From: Porticoccaceae bacterium
Lineage (GTDB): Bacteria; Pseudomonadota; Gammaproteobacteria; Pseudomonadales; Porticoccaceae
DNA: 13,325 bases
Direction: 5' to 3'
NCBI GenBank assembly: GCA_003491845.1
Contig: DNBN01000151.1
Location: 1-13,325, forward strand
The notes beneath the pieces are model-generated. The model worked only from the letters and a program-made list of their open reading frames with translations. It did not search any database and was not told the DNA's origin. Shown piece by piece: positions 7,419 to 13,325 of the stretch. Within the stretch, counting starts at the first letter, position 1, and the number at the start of each line of letters is the position of its first letter. The position numbers were made by a program, and so were the translations under genes.

Positions 7419-8501
7419 ATGAAAGCATCAATTTTAGTTAAGCTAGATGTACTAGCTGAGCGCTACGAAGAAGTGGGGGCTCTACTCAGCGATGCTGAAG
7501 TCATTAGCGATCAAAACCAATTTAGAACACTTTCGAAGGAGTACGCTGAGCTTGAGCCTGTGGTAAATGCTTATGGCAGTTTTCAACAAACTAGGACCAA
7601 TATAGAGGATGCTAAATTGCTTCTGAAAGATAGCGATGCTGATATGCGTGCCATGGCTAATGAAGAGGTTACTGAAGGTGAAAAACAGTTGGTACTGGTG
7701 GAATTAGATTTGCAGCGCTTGTTACTGCCGAAAGACCCTAATGATAGTAAGAATGTTTTCTTAGAAATTCGTGCTGGCACTGGGGGCGATGAAGCCGCTA
7801 TATTTTCTGGAGATTTGTTTCGTATGTATAGCAAATTTGCCGAATCAAAGCGCTGGCGACTAGAAATAATGAGCGAGAATCAGGGCGATCATGGTGGCTT
7901 TAAGGAAATTATTGTCCGTATTGTGGGTCAAGGAGTCTATTCAAAACTGAAGTTTGAGTCTGGGGCCCATCGTGTCCAGCGGGTTCCTGATACAGAGTCT
8001 CAGGGTAGAATTCATACATCGGCTTGCACCGTGGCGGTAATGGCTGAGGCTGATGAAAAAGATGCTATTGAGATAAATAAAGGCGATCTTCGTGTGGATA
8101 CTTTTAGAGCCTCAGGTTCAGGCGGTCAACATGTTAATAAAACAGATTCAGCTATTCGTCTAACTCATTTACCTACGGGGCTTGTGGTGGAATGTCAAGA
8201 CGAACGTTCTCAACATAAAAATAGAGCAAAAGCGATGGCGGTGCTCCAAGCCAGATTAACCTCTGCCCAGGATGATGCTGCAGCTAAAGAGCAGTCAGAT
8301 CAGCGCAAAAGTTTGGTAGGTAGTGGCGATCGTTCAGAACGTATCCGAACCTATAATTTTCCCCAAGGGAGAGTTACCGACCACCGAATTAACTTAACGC
8401 TTTATAAATTAGCAGAAATCATGGAAGGTTCGCTGACTGAGGTTATTGAGCCCTTAGTTAATGAATTTCAAGCAGATCAGCTTGCTCAGTTGTCAGAGTA
8501 G
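7419..8501 (+). CDS. prfA: Peptide chain release factor 1
   Basis: RF1 recognises UAA and UAG stop codons and triggers peptide release. The protein has 360 residues, the E. coli length. Its GGQ catalytic motif is at residues 235-237 in [15 protein letters not shown]; the glutamine is the target of PrmC, encoded next. The stop-codon-reading tripeptide follows the RF1 pattern PxT, here P190-D191-T192 in [16 protein letters not shown]. coli has PAT. Other hallmarks are [10 protein letters not shown] (about 118-127) and [18 protein letters not shown]. The start ATG ([10 protein letters not shown]) aligns with E. coli MKPSIVAKLE. Only a distant AGG precedes it, so the ribosome binding site is weak. 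A 51-base gap with a hairpin separates it from hemA, and prmC begins within 15 bases of its end. Confidence 0.98.
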   Translation: MKASILVKLDVLAERYEEVGALLSDAEVISDQNQFRTLSKEYAELEPVVNAYGSFQQTRTNIEDAKLLLKDSDADMRAMANEEVTEGEKQLVLVELDLQRLLLPKDPNDSKNVFLEIRAGTGGDEAAIFSGDLFRMYSKFAESKRWRLEIMSENQGDHGGFKEIIVRIVGQGVYSKLKFESGAHRVQRVPDTESQGRIHTSACTVAVMAEADEKDAIEINKGDLRVDTFRASGSGGQHVNKTDSAIRLTHLPTGLVVECQDERSQHKNRAKAMAVLQARLTSAQDDAAAKEQSDQRKSLVGSGDRSERIRTYNFPQGRVTDHRINLTLYKLAEIMEGSLTEVIEPLVNEFQADQLAQLSE

Positions 8502-8512
8502 CACAGTGGGTG

Positions 8513-9361
8513 ATGATGGAATCTGTTGCAACGTTATTAGCGCGCGGTGAGTTACTTCTGCAGGTAAGTGATTCAGCTGCCTTGGATACAGAGTTGTTAC
8601 TTGCCTATACTCTTGATATTGATCGCACTTGGTTAAAAACCTGGCCGAATCACCAACCTGTTACGGAGCAAATTGCTACTTTTGAGCAGTTACTATTGCG
8701 GCGCCTTAACGGTGAACCCATCGCCTTTATCATTGGCACTCAAGGATTTTGGACTCTCAATTTAAAAGTTTCGCCTCAGACATTGATCCCAAGGCCAGAA
8801 ACTGAGCTCTTAGTAGAAACGGCACTAAAAATTTGGAAGCCTGCTAATTGCCGGGCTTTGGATCTTGGTACTGGGTCAGGGGCAATTGCTCTAGCCTTAG
8901 CATCAGAACGCCCAGGTTGGCAGCTCACCGCTGTTGATTCCATAGATGGAGCAGTGCAACTGGCTGAGATAAATCGTCAGAACTGCCAGCTGGATAATGT
9001 AGCAATCTATCAAAGTGACTGGTTCAAGCAGATACCCAAAACAGATGGAGAATCAAAATATCATCTAATTATCAGTAATCCCCCCTATATTGAGGTGGGA
9101 GATCCCCACTTAAAACAAGGAGATGTACGTTTTGAGCCTGAATCTGCACTAGTGTCTGGGCTTGATGGATTGCATGATTTGAAGCATATCATACACAGCG
9201 CCACAGACTATTTGGAACCTACCGGTTGGCTTCTGGTTGAGCATGGCTACCAACAAGGTGTAGATGTGCGCGGTCTGTTTTTAGCAGCAGGCTTTACAAG
9301 TGTGCAAACGGAAGTAGATTTAAATTTCCTTGATAGGGTTACTCTAGGGTGTTTGCCTTAG
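8513..9361 (+). CDS. prmC: Release factor glutamine N5-methyltransferase
   Basis: PrmC (HemK) uses S-adenosylmethionine to methylate the GGQ glutamine of RF1 and RF2, which raises termination efficiency. From ATG 8513 the protein has 282 residues. It has a helical N-terminal substrate-binding domain (about residues 1-85), then a Rossmann-type methyltransferase domain with LDLGTGSGAIALALA (about 117-130) and the catalytic NPPY (about 189-192) in IISNPPYIEVGDPHLKQGDVRFEP, nearly identical to E. coli. The exact start is uncertain within three codons: GTG 8510, ATG 8513 or ATG 8516 are consecutive in the same frame, with a modest GTGGG nearby. The gene follows prfA by about a dozen bases, and its end overlaps the convergent MATE gene by 23 bases. 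Confidence 0.97.
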   Translation: MMESVATLLARGELLLQVSDSAALDTELLLAYTLDIDRTWLKTWPNHQPVTEQIATFEQLLLRRLNGEPIAFIIGTQGFWTLNLKVSPQTLIPRPETELLVETALKIWKPANCRALDLGTGSGAIALALASERPGWQLTAVDSIDGAVQLAEINRQNCQLDNVAIYQSDWFKQIPKTDGESKYHLIISNPPYIEVGDPHLKQGDVRFEPESALVSGLDGLHDLKHIIHSATDYLEPTGWLLVEHGYQQGVDVRGLFLAAGFTSVQTEVDLNFLDRVTLGCLP

Positions 9362-10763
9362 ATTGACGTACTAGTTGAATGTGCGTTTTTGAAACCACAT
9401 TCCAGCGTGTGATTAAGCAGACCGCAGCAATAAATGCCGCGATAATAGTGCCAATCCAGAAACCGTATACGCCCAAAGGCTCACCCCAAATGTCGGTGAG
9501 AGCCAAAGTGTAAGCTATAGGGAAAGCCACTATCCAAAAAGCAATGACCTGAATAACTAAAGGTATTCTTGTGTCTTTATAACCCCTTAGGGCTCCACTA
9601 CAGGCCATTTGTAGGCAATCAACAGCTCCCAAAGCAGCGGCAAATAGAAATAAGTTAGCCGCCAGTAGCTGCACTGACGCGTTGTTACTAAATAAATGTG
9701 CTATGTCATGACGAAATATAATTTTTGCGGCACCTACTACTAGAGCTAGTAAAAAGACTAGCTTAAAACCAACTAAGCATAACTTTCGAGCCTCCAGAGG
9801 GTTGCCACTGCCTTGAGAGTGAGCAACTTTAATAGTCAAGGCTTGAGCAATACCAAGAGGTATCATAAATGCTAGAGAATCAATGTTAATAGCAATAGCA
9901 TGAGCACCAACAATCTCTGCCCCTAAATGAGCAATCATAAAAGGAATAATGGCAAAAAAACTAAATTCTGCAGTAATATTGAGTGCGATGGGAATTCCTA
10001 ACCGCAGTATTTCAACAAGGCTTGCTAGGCGTGGCCCTGAGAAATCTTTGTACAAACCAATGGTTTTCAATGTTTTTGAACGATGGGCGTATATCGCCAT
10101 GCAGCTCAGTAAAAAGCTCATTACTATTACAGTTGCCCAGGCAGCGCCCTCACCACCCATGGCGGGCAGTCCAAAGTGACCAAAAACCAACGCATAATCT
10201 AATATCCCGTTGAGAAAAAACGCTACGCTATTAAAGATTAATACTGGGCGTGTGTCTCCCATTCCCTCAAATGTTGTGCGAAAAGCAAAAAAAGCCGGAA
10301 ACATAAAGCCAGTTATCACAAAGGGGTAAAGATAGTTTTTGGCTATTTGGTAGACATTTTCAGTCACCTCCAAATAAGCTAGCGCCCTAATACCGCTCAG
10401 GACCGCACCGACAACTACTATGCCAATAGGTAAGGCTAACCAGATTATTTGTTGAAATTGAAAACGCACACTAAGAAGCGCTTGAGCACCCCAATGATTG
10501 CCAATAATTGGGCTATTAGCGATCATAATACCAATCACTATAAGATTTATCATTGACCAAATACTACCGCCTAATTGCAGTGCAGCAAGGGTATCTGCAT
10601 TTACCTGCCCAGCAACGTAGATATCGGTTACGGTCATTCCCACAACCGCGATCTGTCCAATGATAAGTGGCCCAGCAAGACGCATGATGGCACGAACATC
10701 GTCAGAGAAATTTGAGCTTTTTGCCGGCACTAAAGCCGACGCTGACCTTGGTAAAAATGGCAT
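9339..10763 (-). CDS. MATE family multidrug/cation-coupled exporter
   Basis: This 474-residue membrane protein has the length and hydrophobic pattern of the MATE (NorM/DinF-type) family, about twelve transmembrane helices in two similar halves. The first half opens IMRLAGPLIIGQIAVVGMTVTDIYVAGQ, typical of MATE helix 1 with the D-x-x-x-AG element, and the second half begins near LRLGIPIALNITAEFSFFA. Family members export cationic drugs or metabolites in exchange for Na+ or H+; the substrate here cannot be told. The frame extends to TTG 10805, but ATG at 10761-10763 (MPFLPRSASA) gives a family-like length; neither has a clear ribosome binding site. It is transcribed away from rhlB and convergent with prmC, whose last 23 bases it shares. 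It has no evident functional link to the neighbouring translation genes. Confidence 0.93.
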   Translation of the reverse strand: MPFLPRSASALVPAKSSNFSDDVRAIMRLAGPLIIGQIAVVGMTVTDIYVAGQVNADTLAALQLGGSIWSMINLIVIGIMIANSPIIGNHWGAQALLSVRFQFQQIIWLALPIGIVVVGAVLSGIRALAYLEVTENVYQIAKNYLYPFVITGFMFPAFFAFRTTFEGMGDTRPVLIFNSVAFFLNGILDYALVFGHFGLPAMGGEGAAWATVIVMSFLLSCMAIYAHRSKTLKTIGLYKDFSGPRLASLVEILRLGIPIALNITAEFSFFAIIPFMIAHLGAEIVGAHAIAINIDSLAFMIPLGIAQALTIKVAHSQGSGNPLEARKLCLVGFKLVFLLALVVGAAKIIFRHDIAHLFSNNASVQLLAANLFLFAAALGAVDCLQMACSGALRGYKDTRIPLVIQVIAFWIVAFPIAYTLALTDIWGEPLGVYGFWIGTIIAAFIAAVCLITRWNVVSKTHIQLVRQSKANTLE

Positions 10764-10887
10764 AGGTAAGTATTCGCAACATGACCCTGCATTTTCCACG
10801 AACAATTCGATTAAAGATAGCGTTAATTTAAGCGCTGAACTGCGTCTAAAAAGACTATTTTACCTTAAGGTTGCCATATATATTCTT

Positions 10888-10918
10888 TTGCGCATAAAAT
10901 CAGCAATTCTGCTATAGT
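10888..10918 (+). promoter_or_regulatory. Candidate extended -10 promoter of rhlB
   Basis: TGC-TATAGT at 10910-10918 is an extended -10 element (TGn plus a hexamer one base from TATAAT). A weak TTGCGC at 10888-10893 lies 19 bases upstream, a long spacer that an extended -10 can tolerate. Transcription would start near 10925, leaving a leader of about 60 bases before rhlB. Consensus-based inference only. Confidence 0.5.
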
Positions 10919-10943
10919 CGCTTTTAAACGCTGCTAGCACAAT

Positions 10944-10969
10944 GGTTTAGGAGTAGTAAACCCTTTTTT
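10944..10969 (+). terminator. Terminator-like hairpin in the rhlB leader (possible attenuator)
   Basis: GGTTTA (10944-10949), loop GGAGTAG, TAAACC (10957-10962) form a 6-bp stem followed by C and six T residues. It lies between the candidate promoter and the rhlB start, about 15 bases before the GTG. The stem has only two G-C pairs, so it is weak as a terminator. The loop holds the only AGGAG-like sequence in the leader, too far from the GTG to act as its ribosome binding site. Confidence 0.45.
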
Positions 10970-10983
10970 ATTAACTAACTTAT

Positions 10984-12399
10984 GTGATCACTTTGACTGA
11001 AAAAACCACAGAGACATCATTAAAAAACAACAGCAAAGTTGTACCCAGTGATGGGCAAAAAAGACCAGCTTCTGGGCGTAGGCGCCGCAATAATAGGCCT
11101 TGGACTATTGAGAGATTCAAGGTTGAACCTCAAGAAGGGAGGTTTAGATTCCATGATTTTACCTTGCCGCCGGTGCTCATGCGTGGCATTCAGGATGCAG
11201 GATTCGAATATTGTACGCCGATTCAGGCGGCATCACTACCTTACACCCTTAATGGTCATGACATTGTCGGTAAGGCGCAAACTGGCACAGGTAAAACTGC
11301 GGCTTTCTTGATTAATATTATCACTGATTTAATTAACCATCCTGTGGACGGGGAGCGCTTTTTGGGTGAAGCCAGAAGCCTTATTTTAGCGCCGACTCGT
11401 GAGCTTGCTATTCAAATTGGTGCTGATGCGGCCGTGCTTTTAAAACACACAAAATTAAAAGTTCATACCTTGGTGGGGGGTATGGATTATGGCAAGCAAT
11501 TACAAGGATTACAGAAGCAGCACTGTGACATTCTAGTTGGCACTCCCGGTAGGCTACTGGATTTTGCTAACAACCGAGATATTTATCTTGATCAGGTCGA
11601 AGTGCTGGTAATCGATGAAGCTGATCGTATGTTGGATATGGGCTTTATTCCCCAGGTACGCCGACTGGTCAACTTAACACCGAAACGAGAAGACAGACAA
11701 ACACTGCTGTTTTCGGCTACGTTCACACCCGAAGTGTTACGTTTATCTGAAACCTGGACAGATAAGCCAGCCACTATTGAAATTGGTGCTGAACGAGTTG
11801 CCACAGACACCGTGGAGCAACAAATATTGATTACCACAGCCAGTGAAAAATTCACGCTACTGAATAATATATTGTTGAGTGACAATGTTGATAGTGTCAT
11901 GGTGTTTGCTAACCGCCGTGATATTTGTCGTACTCTTTATGAAAAGCTCAGAAAGCAAGGATTTAAAGTGGGTGTGTTGTCAGGAGATGTTCCTCAGACA
12001 CGCAGAATGAAGACATTGGACGCATTTAAATCAGGTGCATTAAAAGTGATGGTAGCAACTGATGTCGCCGGGAGAGGAATTCATGTTGATGGTGTTAGTC
12101 ATGTGGTCAACTATACTTTGCCAGAGGAACCCGAAGACTATGTTCATCGGATTGGCCGTACCGGTAGGGCCGGGCAAACAGGGATTTCCATTAGTTTTGC
12201 CTGTGAAGATGACGCATTTCTTTTAGAGCCTATCGAAAAACTGCTAGATATGAAGTTGCCCTGTACTATGCCGGAAGATCGGCTTATACAGCCTGTGGTT
12301 GACAGCAAGGAATTGCAGAAGAATGGACCTGTGCATGGCTCAAAAACGAAAGAACCTCCTAAAGCAGAAGACCCTAAAGCAGAAGAACTTAAAGCATAA
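10984..12399 (+). CDS. rhlB: DEAD-box ATP-dependent RNA helicase, RhlB type
   Basis: RhlB unwinds RNA, in E. coli as part of the RNase E degradosome. This 471-residue protein has the full motif set: Q motif around FEYCTPIQ (74-81), motif I AQTGTGKT (98-105), Ia PTRELA (137-142), DEAD (211-214), SAT (244-246), motif [12 protein letters not shown] (357-367) and motif [12 protein letters not shown] (388-397). A basic N-terminal extension ([10 protein letters not shown]) precedes the core, as in Pseudomonas RhlB, and [17 protein letters not shown] after motif VI also fits RhlB. The tail ends in short PKAE repeats. GTG 10984 is the likely start because an in-frame stop lies four codons upstream; it has no ribosome binding site, and TTG 10993 is an alternative. 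The 3' end lies 19 bases from convergent cysZ. Confidence 0.93.
   Translation: MITLTEKTTETSLKNNSKVVPSDGQKRPASGRRRRNNRPWTIERFKVEPQEGRFRFHDFTLPPVLMRGIQDAGFEYCTPIQAASLPYTLNGHDIVGKAQTGTGKTAAFLINIITDLINHPVDGERFLGEARSLILAPTRELAIQIGADAAVLLKHTKLKVHTLVGGMDYGKQLQGLQKQHCDILVGTPGRLLDFANNRDIYLDQVEVLVIDEADRMLDMGFIPQVRRLVNLTPKREDRQTLLFSATFTPEVLRLSETWTDKPATIEIGAERVATDTVEQQILITTASEKFTLLNNILLSDNVDSVMVFANRRDICRTLYEKLRKQGFKVGVLSGDVPQTRRMKTLDAFKSGALKVMVATDVAGRGIHVDGVSHVVNYTLPEEPEDYVHRIGRTGRAGQTGISISFACEDDAFLLEPIEKLLDMKLPCTMPEDRLIQPVVDSKELQKNGPVHGSKTKEPPKAEDPKAEELKA
12358..12396 (+). repeat. 15-bp tandem repeat in the 3' end of rhlB
   Basis: CCTAAAGCAGAAGAC (12358-12372) is followed directly by CCTAAAGCAGAAGAA (12373-12387) and a partial CTTAAAGCA just before the stop. 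The reading frame is kept, giving [13 protein letters not shown] at the C-terminus. Such a tract can change length by replication slippage without breaking the frame. Confidence 0.85.
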
Positions 12400-12418
12400 T
12401 CTTCAAACAGGTTTGGTC

Positions 12419-13198
12419 TTAATCAATAGTACGATGTTGCCGGCACCATAAGAGACTGCCGGCAACGACCGATGCTGGCAACATCACTAGATTAACTACC
12501 GGTATAGCTGAAACTATCATGGAGGCAAAGCCGAAACCCAGTGTACTTGTGCGTTTTTCCTTTAGTTTCAATCGCAAAGCGGTAAAGGTTATACCTTCGC
12601 TGTCTGCTGCATAATCCAAATATTGTAATCCTAGACACCAAGCAGTCCAACAGGCCGCTGTAATTGGTGCAAGTAGATTGACCGCCGGTATAAAACCCAG
12701 TAGCAATGTTAATAAACCTATGCCAAGTGTTCTAGGTATGAAGTAGCATATCACTTGTAATTCTCGTACAACGCTTTTGCCTGCAGTGGCAAAAACACTA
12801 TTGGACGTTGCAGTGTGTATTTTTAGCGTATTGCACTGGCTAGCGTTGATCTCTGTTGCAATTACACGTTGTGCGATCACGCCATAAAATGGAGAGCCAA
12901 TCAGATTGGCTAAAAGAGTAAAAGTAAAGGCATAAATAGCGAAAGCCAATAGTATAAATAGGGCCCATATAAGCCATGTTAACCATGCTAGCCATTGCGG
13001 AATATCAGAGGTAACACCAGTTATCCAATTCCCTACCCATTGGGCTATAAAGCCGGTGACTAAAGTGAATAACAAAATATTTATTATCAAAGGCACAATT
13101 ACCAACCAGCGAATATCCGGATCTTTTAATCTCCCTAGCCCTTCCAGCAAAAGAGAGGGCCCGCTAGTGGTTGCTAAAAATGTTGGCTGACGATTGAT
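12419..13198 (-). CDS. cysZ: CysZ-like (EI24 family) sulfate transport membrane protein
   Basis: CysZ is an inner-membrane sulfate permease supplying cysteine synthesis. The sequence GRLKDPDIRWLVIVPLIIN, the ANLIGSPFYGVIAQRV segment, the YFIPRTLGIGLLTLLLGFIPAVN hairpin region and LQYLDY all align with E. coli CysZ by eye. Several hydrophobic segments are visible. The first ordinary start in frame is TTG 13150 (243 residues), but it lacks a ribosome binding site, and the homology to E. coli ([20 protein letters not shown] against SGPSLLLEGLGRLKDPDIRW) continues upstream of it. The frame is open back to a TAG at 13208-13210, with AGGAG at 13205-13209 and then ATA and ATC codons; ATC 13198 gives 259 residues. 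The start is therefore probably AUC or AUA, or an ATG altered by mutation or error. No other sulfur gene is in view, so the substrate is inferred from family only. Confidence 0.85.
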   Translation of the reverse strand: MNRQPTFLATTSGPSLLLEGLGRLKDPDIRWLVIVPLIINILLFTLVTGFIAQWVGNWITGVTSDIPQWLAWLTWLIWALFILLAFAIYAFTFTLLANLIGSPFYGVIAQRVIATEINASQCNTLKIHTATSNSVFATAGKSVVRELQVICYFIPRTLGIGLLTLLLGFIPAVNLLAPITAACWTAWCLGLQYLDYAADSEGITFTALRLKLKEKRTSTLGFGFASMIVSAIPVVNLVMLPASVVAGSLLWCRQHRTID

Positions 13199-13214
13199 TA
13201 TATTCTCCTACTGA

Positions 13215-13224
13215 CTAATATTAG
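13215..13224. promoter_or_regulatory. Perfect palindrome at the predicted cysZ transcription start
   Basis: CTAATATTAG is a perfect 10-base palindrome just downstream of the cysZ -10 element, about where transcription would begin. CTCCTA (13222-13227) and TAGGAG (13205-13210) around it form a second inverted repeat that includes the ribosome binding site. It could be an operator; the sequence is AT-rich, so chance is possible. Confidence 0.35.
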
Positions 13225-13225
13225 G

Positions 13226-13253
13226 AGTATAGGGCACGGACTCTAATTATCAA
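13226..13253 (-). promoter_or_regulatory. Sigma-70-like promoter of the cysZ-like gene
   Basis: On the minus strand TTGATA (13248-13253) and TATACT (13226-13231) are separated by 16 bases, a good match to the -35 and -10 consensus. Predicted transcription start is near 13219, about 20 bases before the ATC at 13198 and just upstream of the AGGAG at 13205-13209. This placement argues that translation starts there rather than at TTG 13150. Confidence 0.6.
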
Positions 13254-13304
13254 CTTTTTGAAGTTAGGGGTCTAAAATACATTTAGGATGTCCGCGCAAG
13301 GGGA

Positions 13305-13325
13305 TGGTGCCCAGACCTGGAATCG
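13305..13325 (-). tRNA. 3' end of a tRNA, probably tRNA-Phe, cut by window edge
   Basis: The reverse complement of the last 21 bases reads CGATTCCAGG then TCTGGGCACCA. This fits the end of a T loop (C56 to T60), the T-stem 3' half CCAGG, the acceptor 3' strand TCTGGGC, discriminator A and an encoded CCA. The matching 5' end would be GCCCAGA, which is characteristic of gammaproteobacterial tRNA-Phe. The body, including the anticodon, is outside the window, so the isotype is inferred. Confidence 0.65.

Noticed and set aside
12400..12418. CAAACAGGTTTG inverted repeat between rhlB and cysZ as a bidirectional terminator.
   Set aside because: The stem is about 4 bp with a 4-base loop and no proper T run on either strand.
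13252..13265. AACTT-TTTG-AAGTT short inverted repeat between the edge tRNA and cysZ.
   Set aside because: Five weak pairs without a T run in the minus-strand direction; it overlaps the cysZ -35 and is more likely chance in AT-rich DNA.
1..13325. Mobile elements, CRISPR arrays, phage, toxin-antitoxin, defence or secondary-metabolite genes.
   Set aside because: No transposase, integrase, repeat-spacer pattern or unassigned operon is present; all long frames match housekeeping or common transport families. The only gene of unknown exact role is the TPR lipoprotein, which has a known counterpart at the same locus.

Overview
The window is a chromosomal housekeeping segment from a gammaproteobacterium. 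The order tetratricopeptide lipoprotein - lolB - ispE - tRNA-Gln - prs - rplY - pth - ychF on the minus strand, divergent from hemA - prfA - prmC on the plus strand, matches from memory the arrangement in Pseudomonas aeruginosa (around PA4664-PA4673). The helicase at the right also resembles the long Pseudomonas form of RhlB more than the E. coli form. The DNA is AT-leaning compared with Pseudomonas itself, so a related lineage (for example a marine Cellvibrionales or SAR92-like bacterium) fits better, but the exact taxon cannot be fixed from this sequence.

Layout. Bases 1-5910 (minus strand): the 5' part of ychF (cut by the window edge), pth, rplY, prs, a tRNA-Gln gene embedded between prs and ispE, ispE, lolB and a TPR lipoprotein gene. 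ispE/lolB and lolB/TPR each overlap by one base, so they are probably translationally coupled. A short hairpin with a T run follows prs. Bases 5911-6107: divergent regulatory region with two copies of a GTGTAAAATC-N2-3-TGGTAAA box and no gene. Bases 6108-9361 (plus strand): hemA, prfA, prmC. The MATE family exporter gene (minus strand) converges on prmC, and their 3' ends overlap by 23 bases. Bases 10764-10983: second divergent region, with an extended -10 promoter and a terminator-like hairpin in the leader of rhlB. Bases 10984-12399: rhlB (plus strand), convergent with a cysZ-like gene (minus strand). The cysZ-like gene appears to start at a non-canonical codon behind a good promoter and ribosome binding site. 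The right edge holds the last 21 bases of a tRNA on the minus strand, probably tRNA-Phe.

The genes serve translation (Pth, L25, RF1, its methylase PrmC, tRNA-Gln, YchF), precursor supply (PRPP from Prs, isoprenoids from IspE, tetrapyrroles from HemA using charged tRNA-Glu), outer-membrane lipoprotein delivery (LolB), RNA turnover (RhlB) and transport (MATE exporter, CysZ). PrmC methylates the GGQ glutamine of the RF1 encoded directly upstream.

I found no mobile element, CRISPR array, phage gene, toxin-antitoxin pair or defence island, and no convincing new system. The observations worth a second look are regulatory or concern start sites: the probable AUC/AUA start of cysZ, the leader hairpin of rhlB, the repeated boxes upstream of hemA, and the hairpin over the hemA stop codon.
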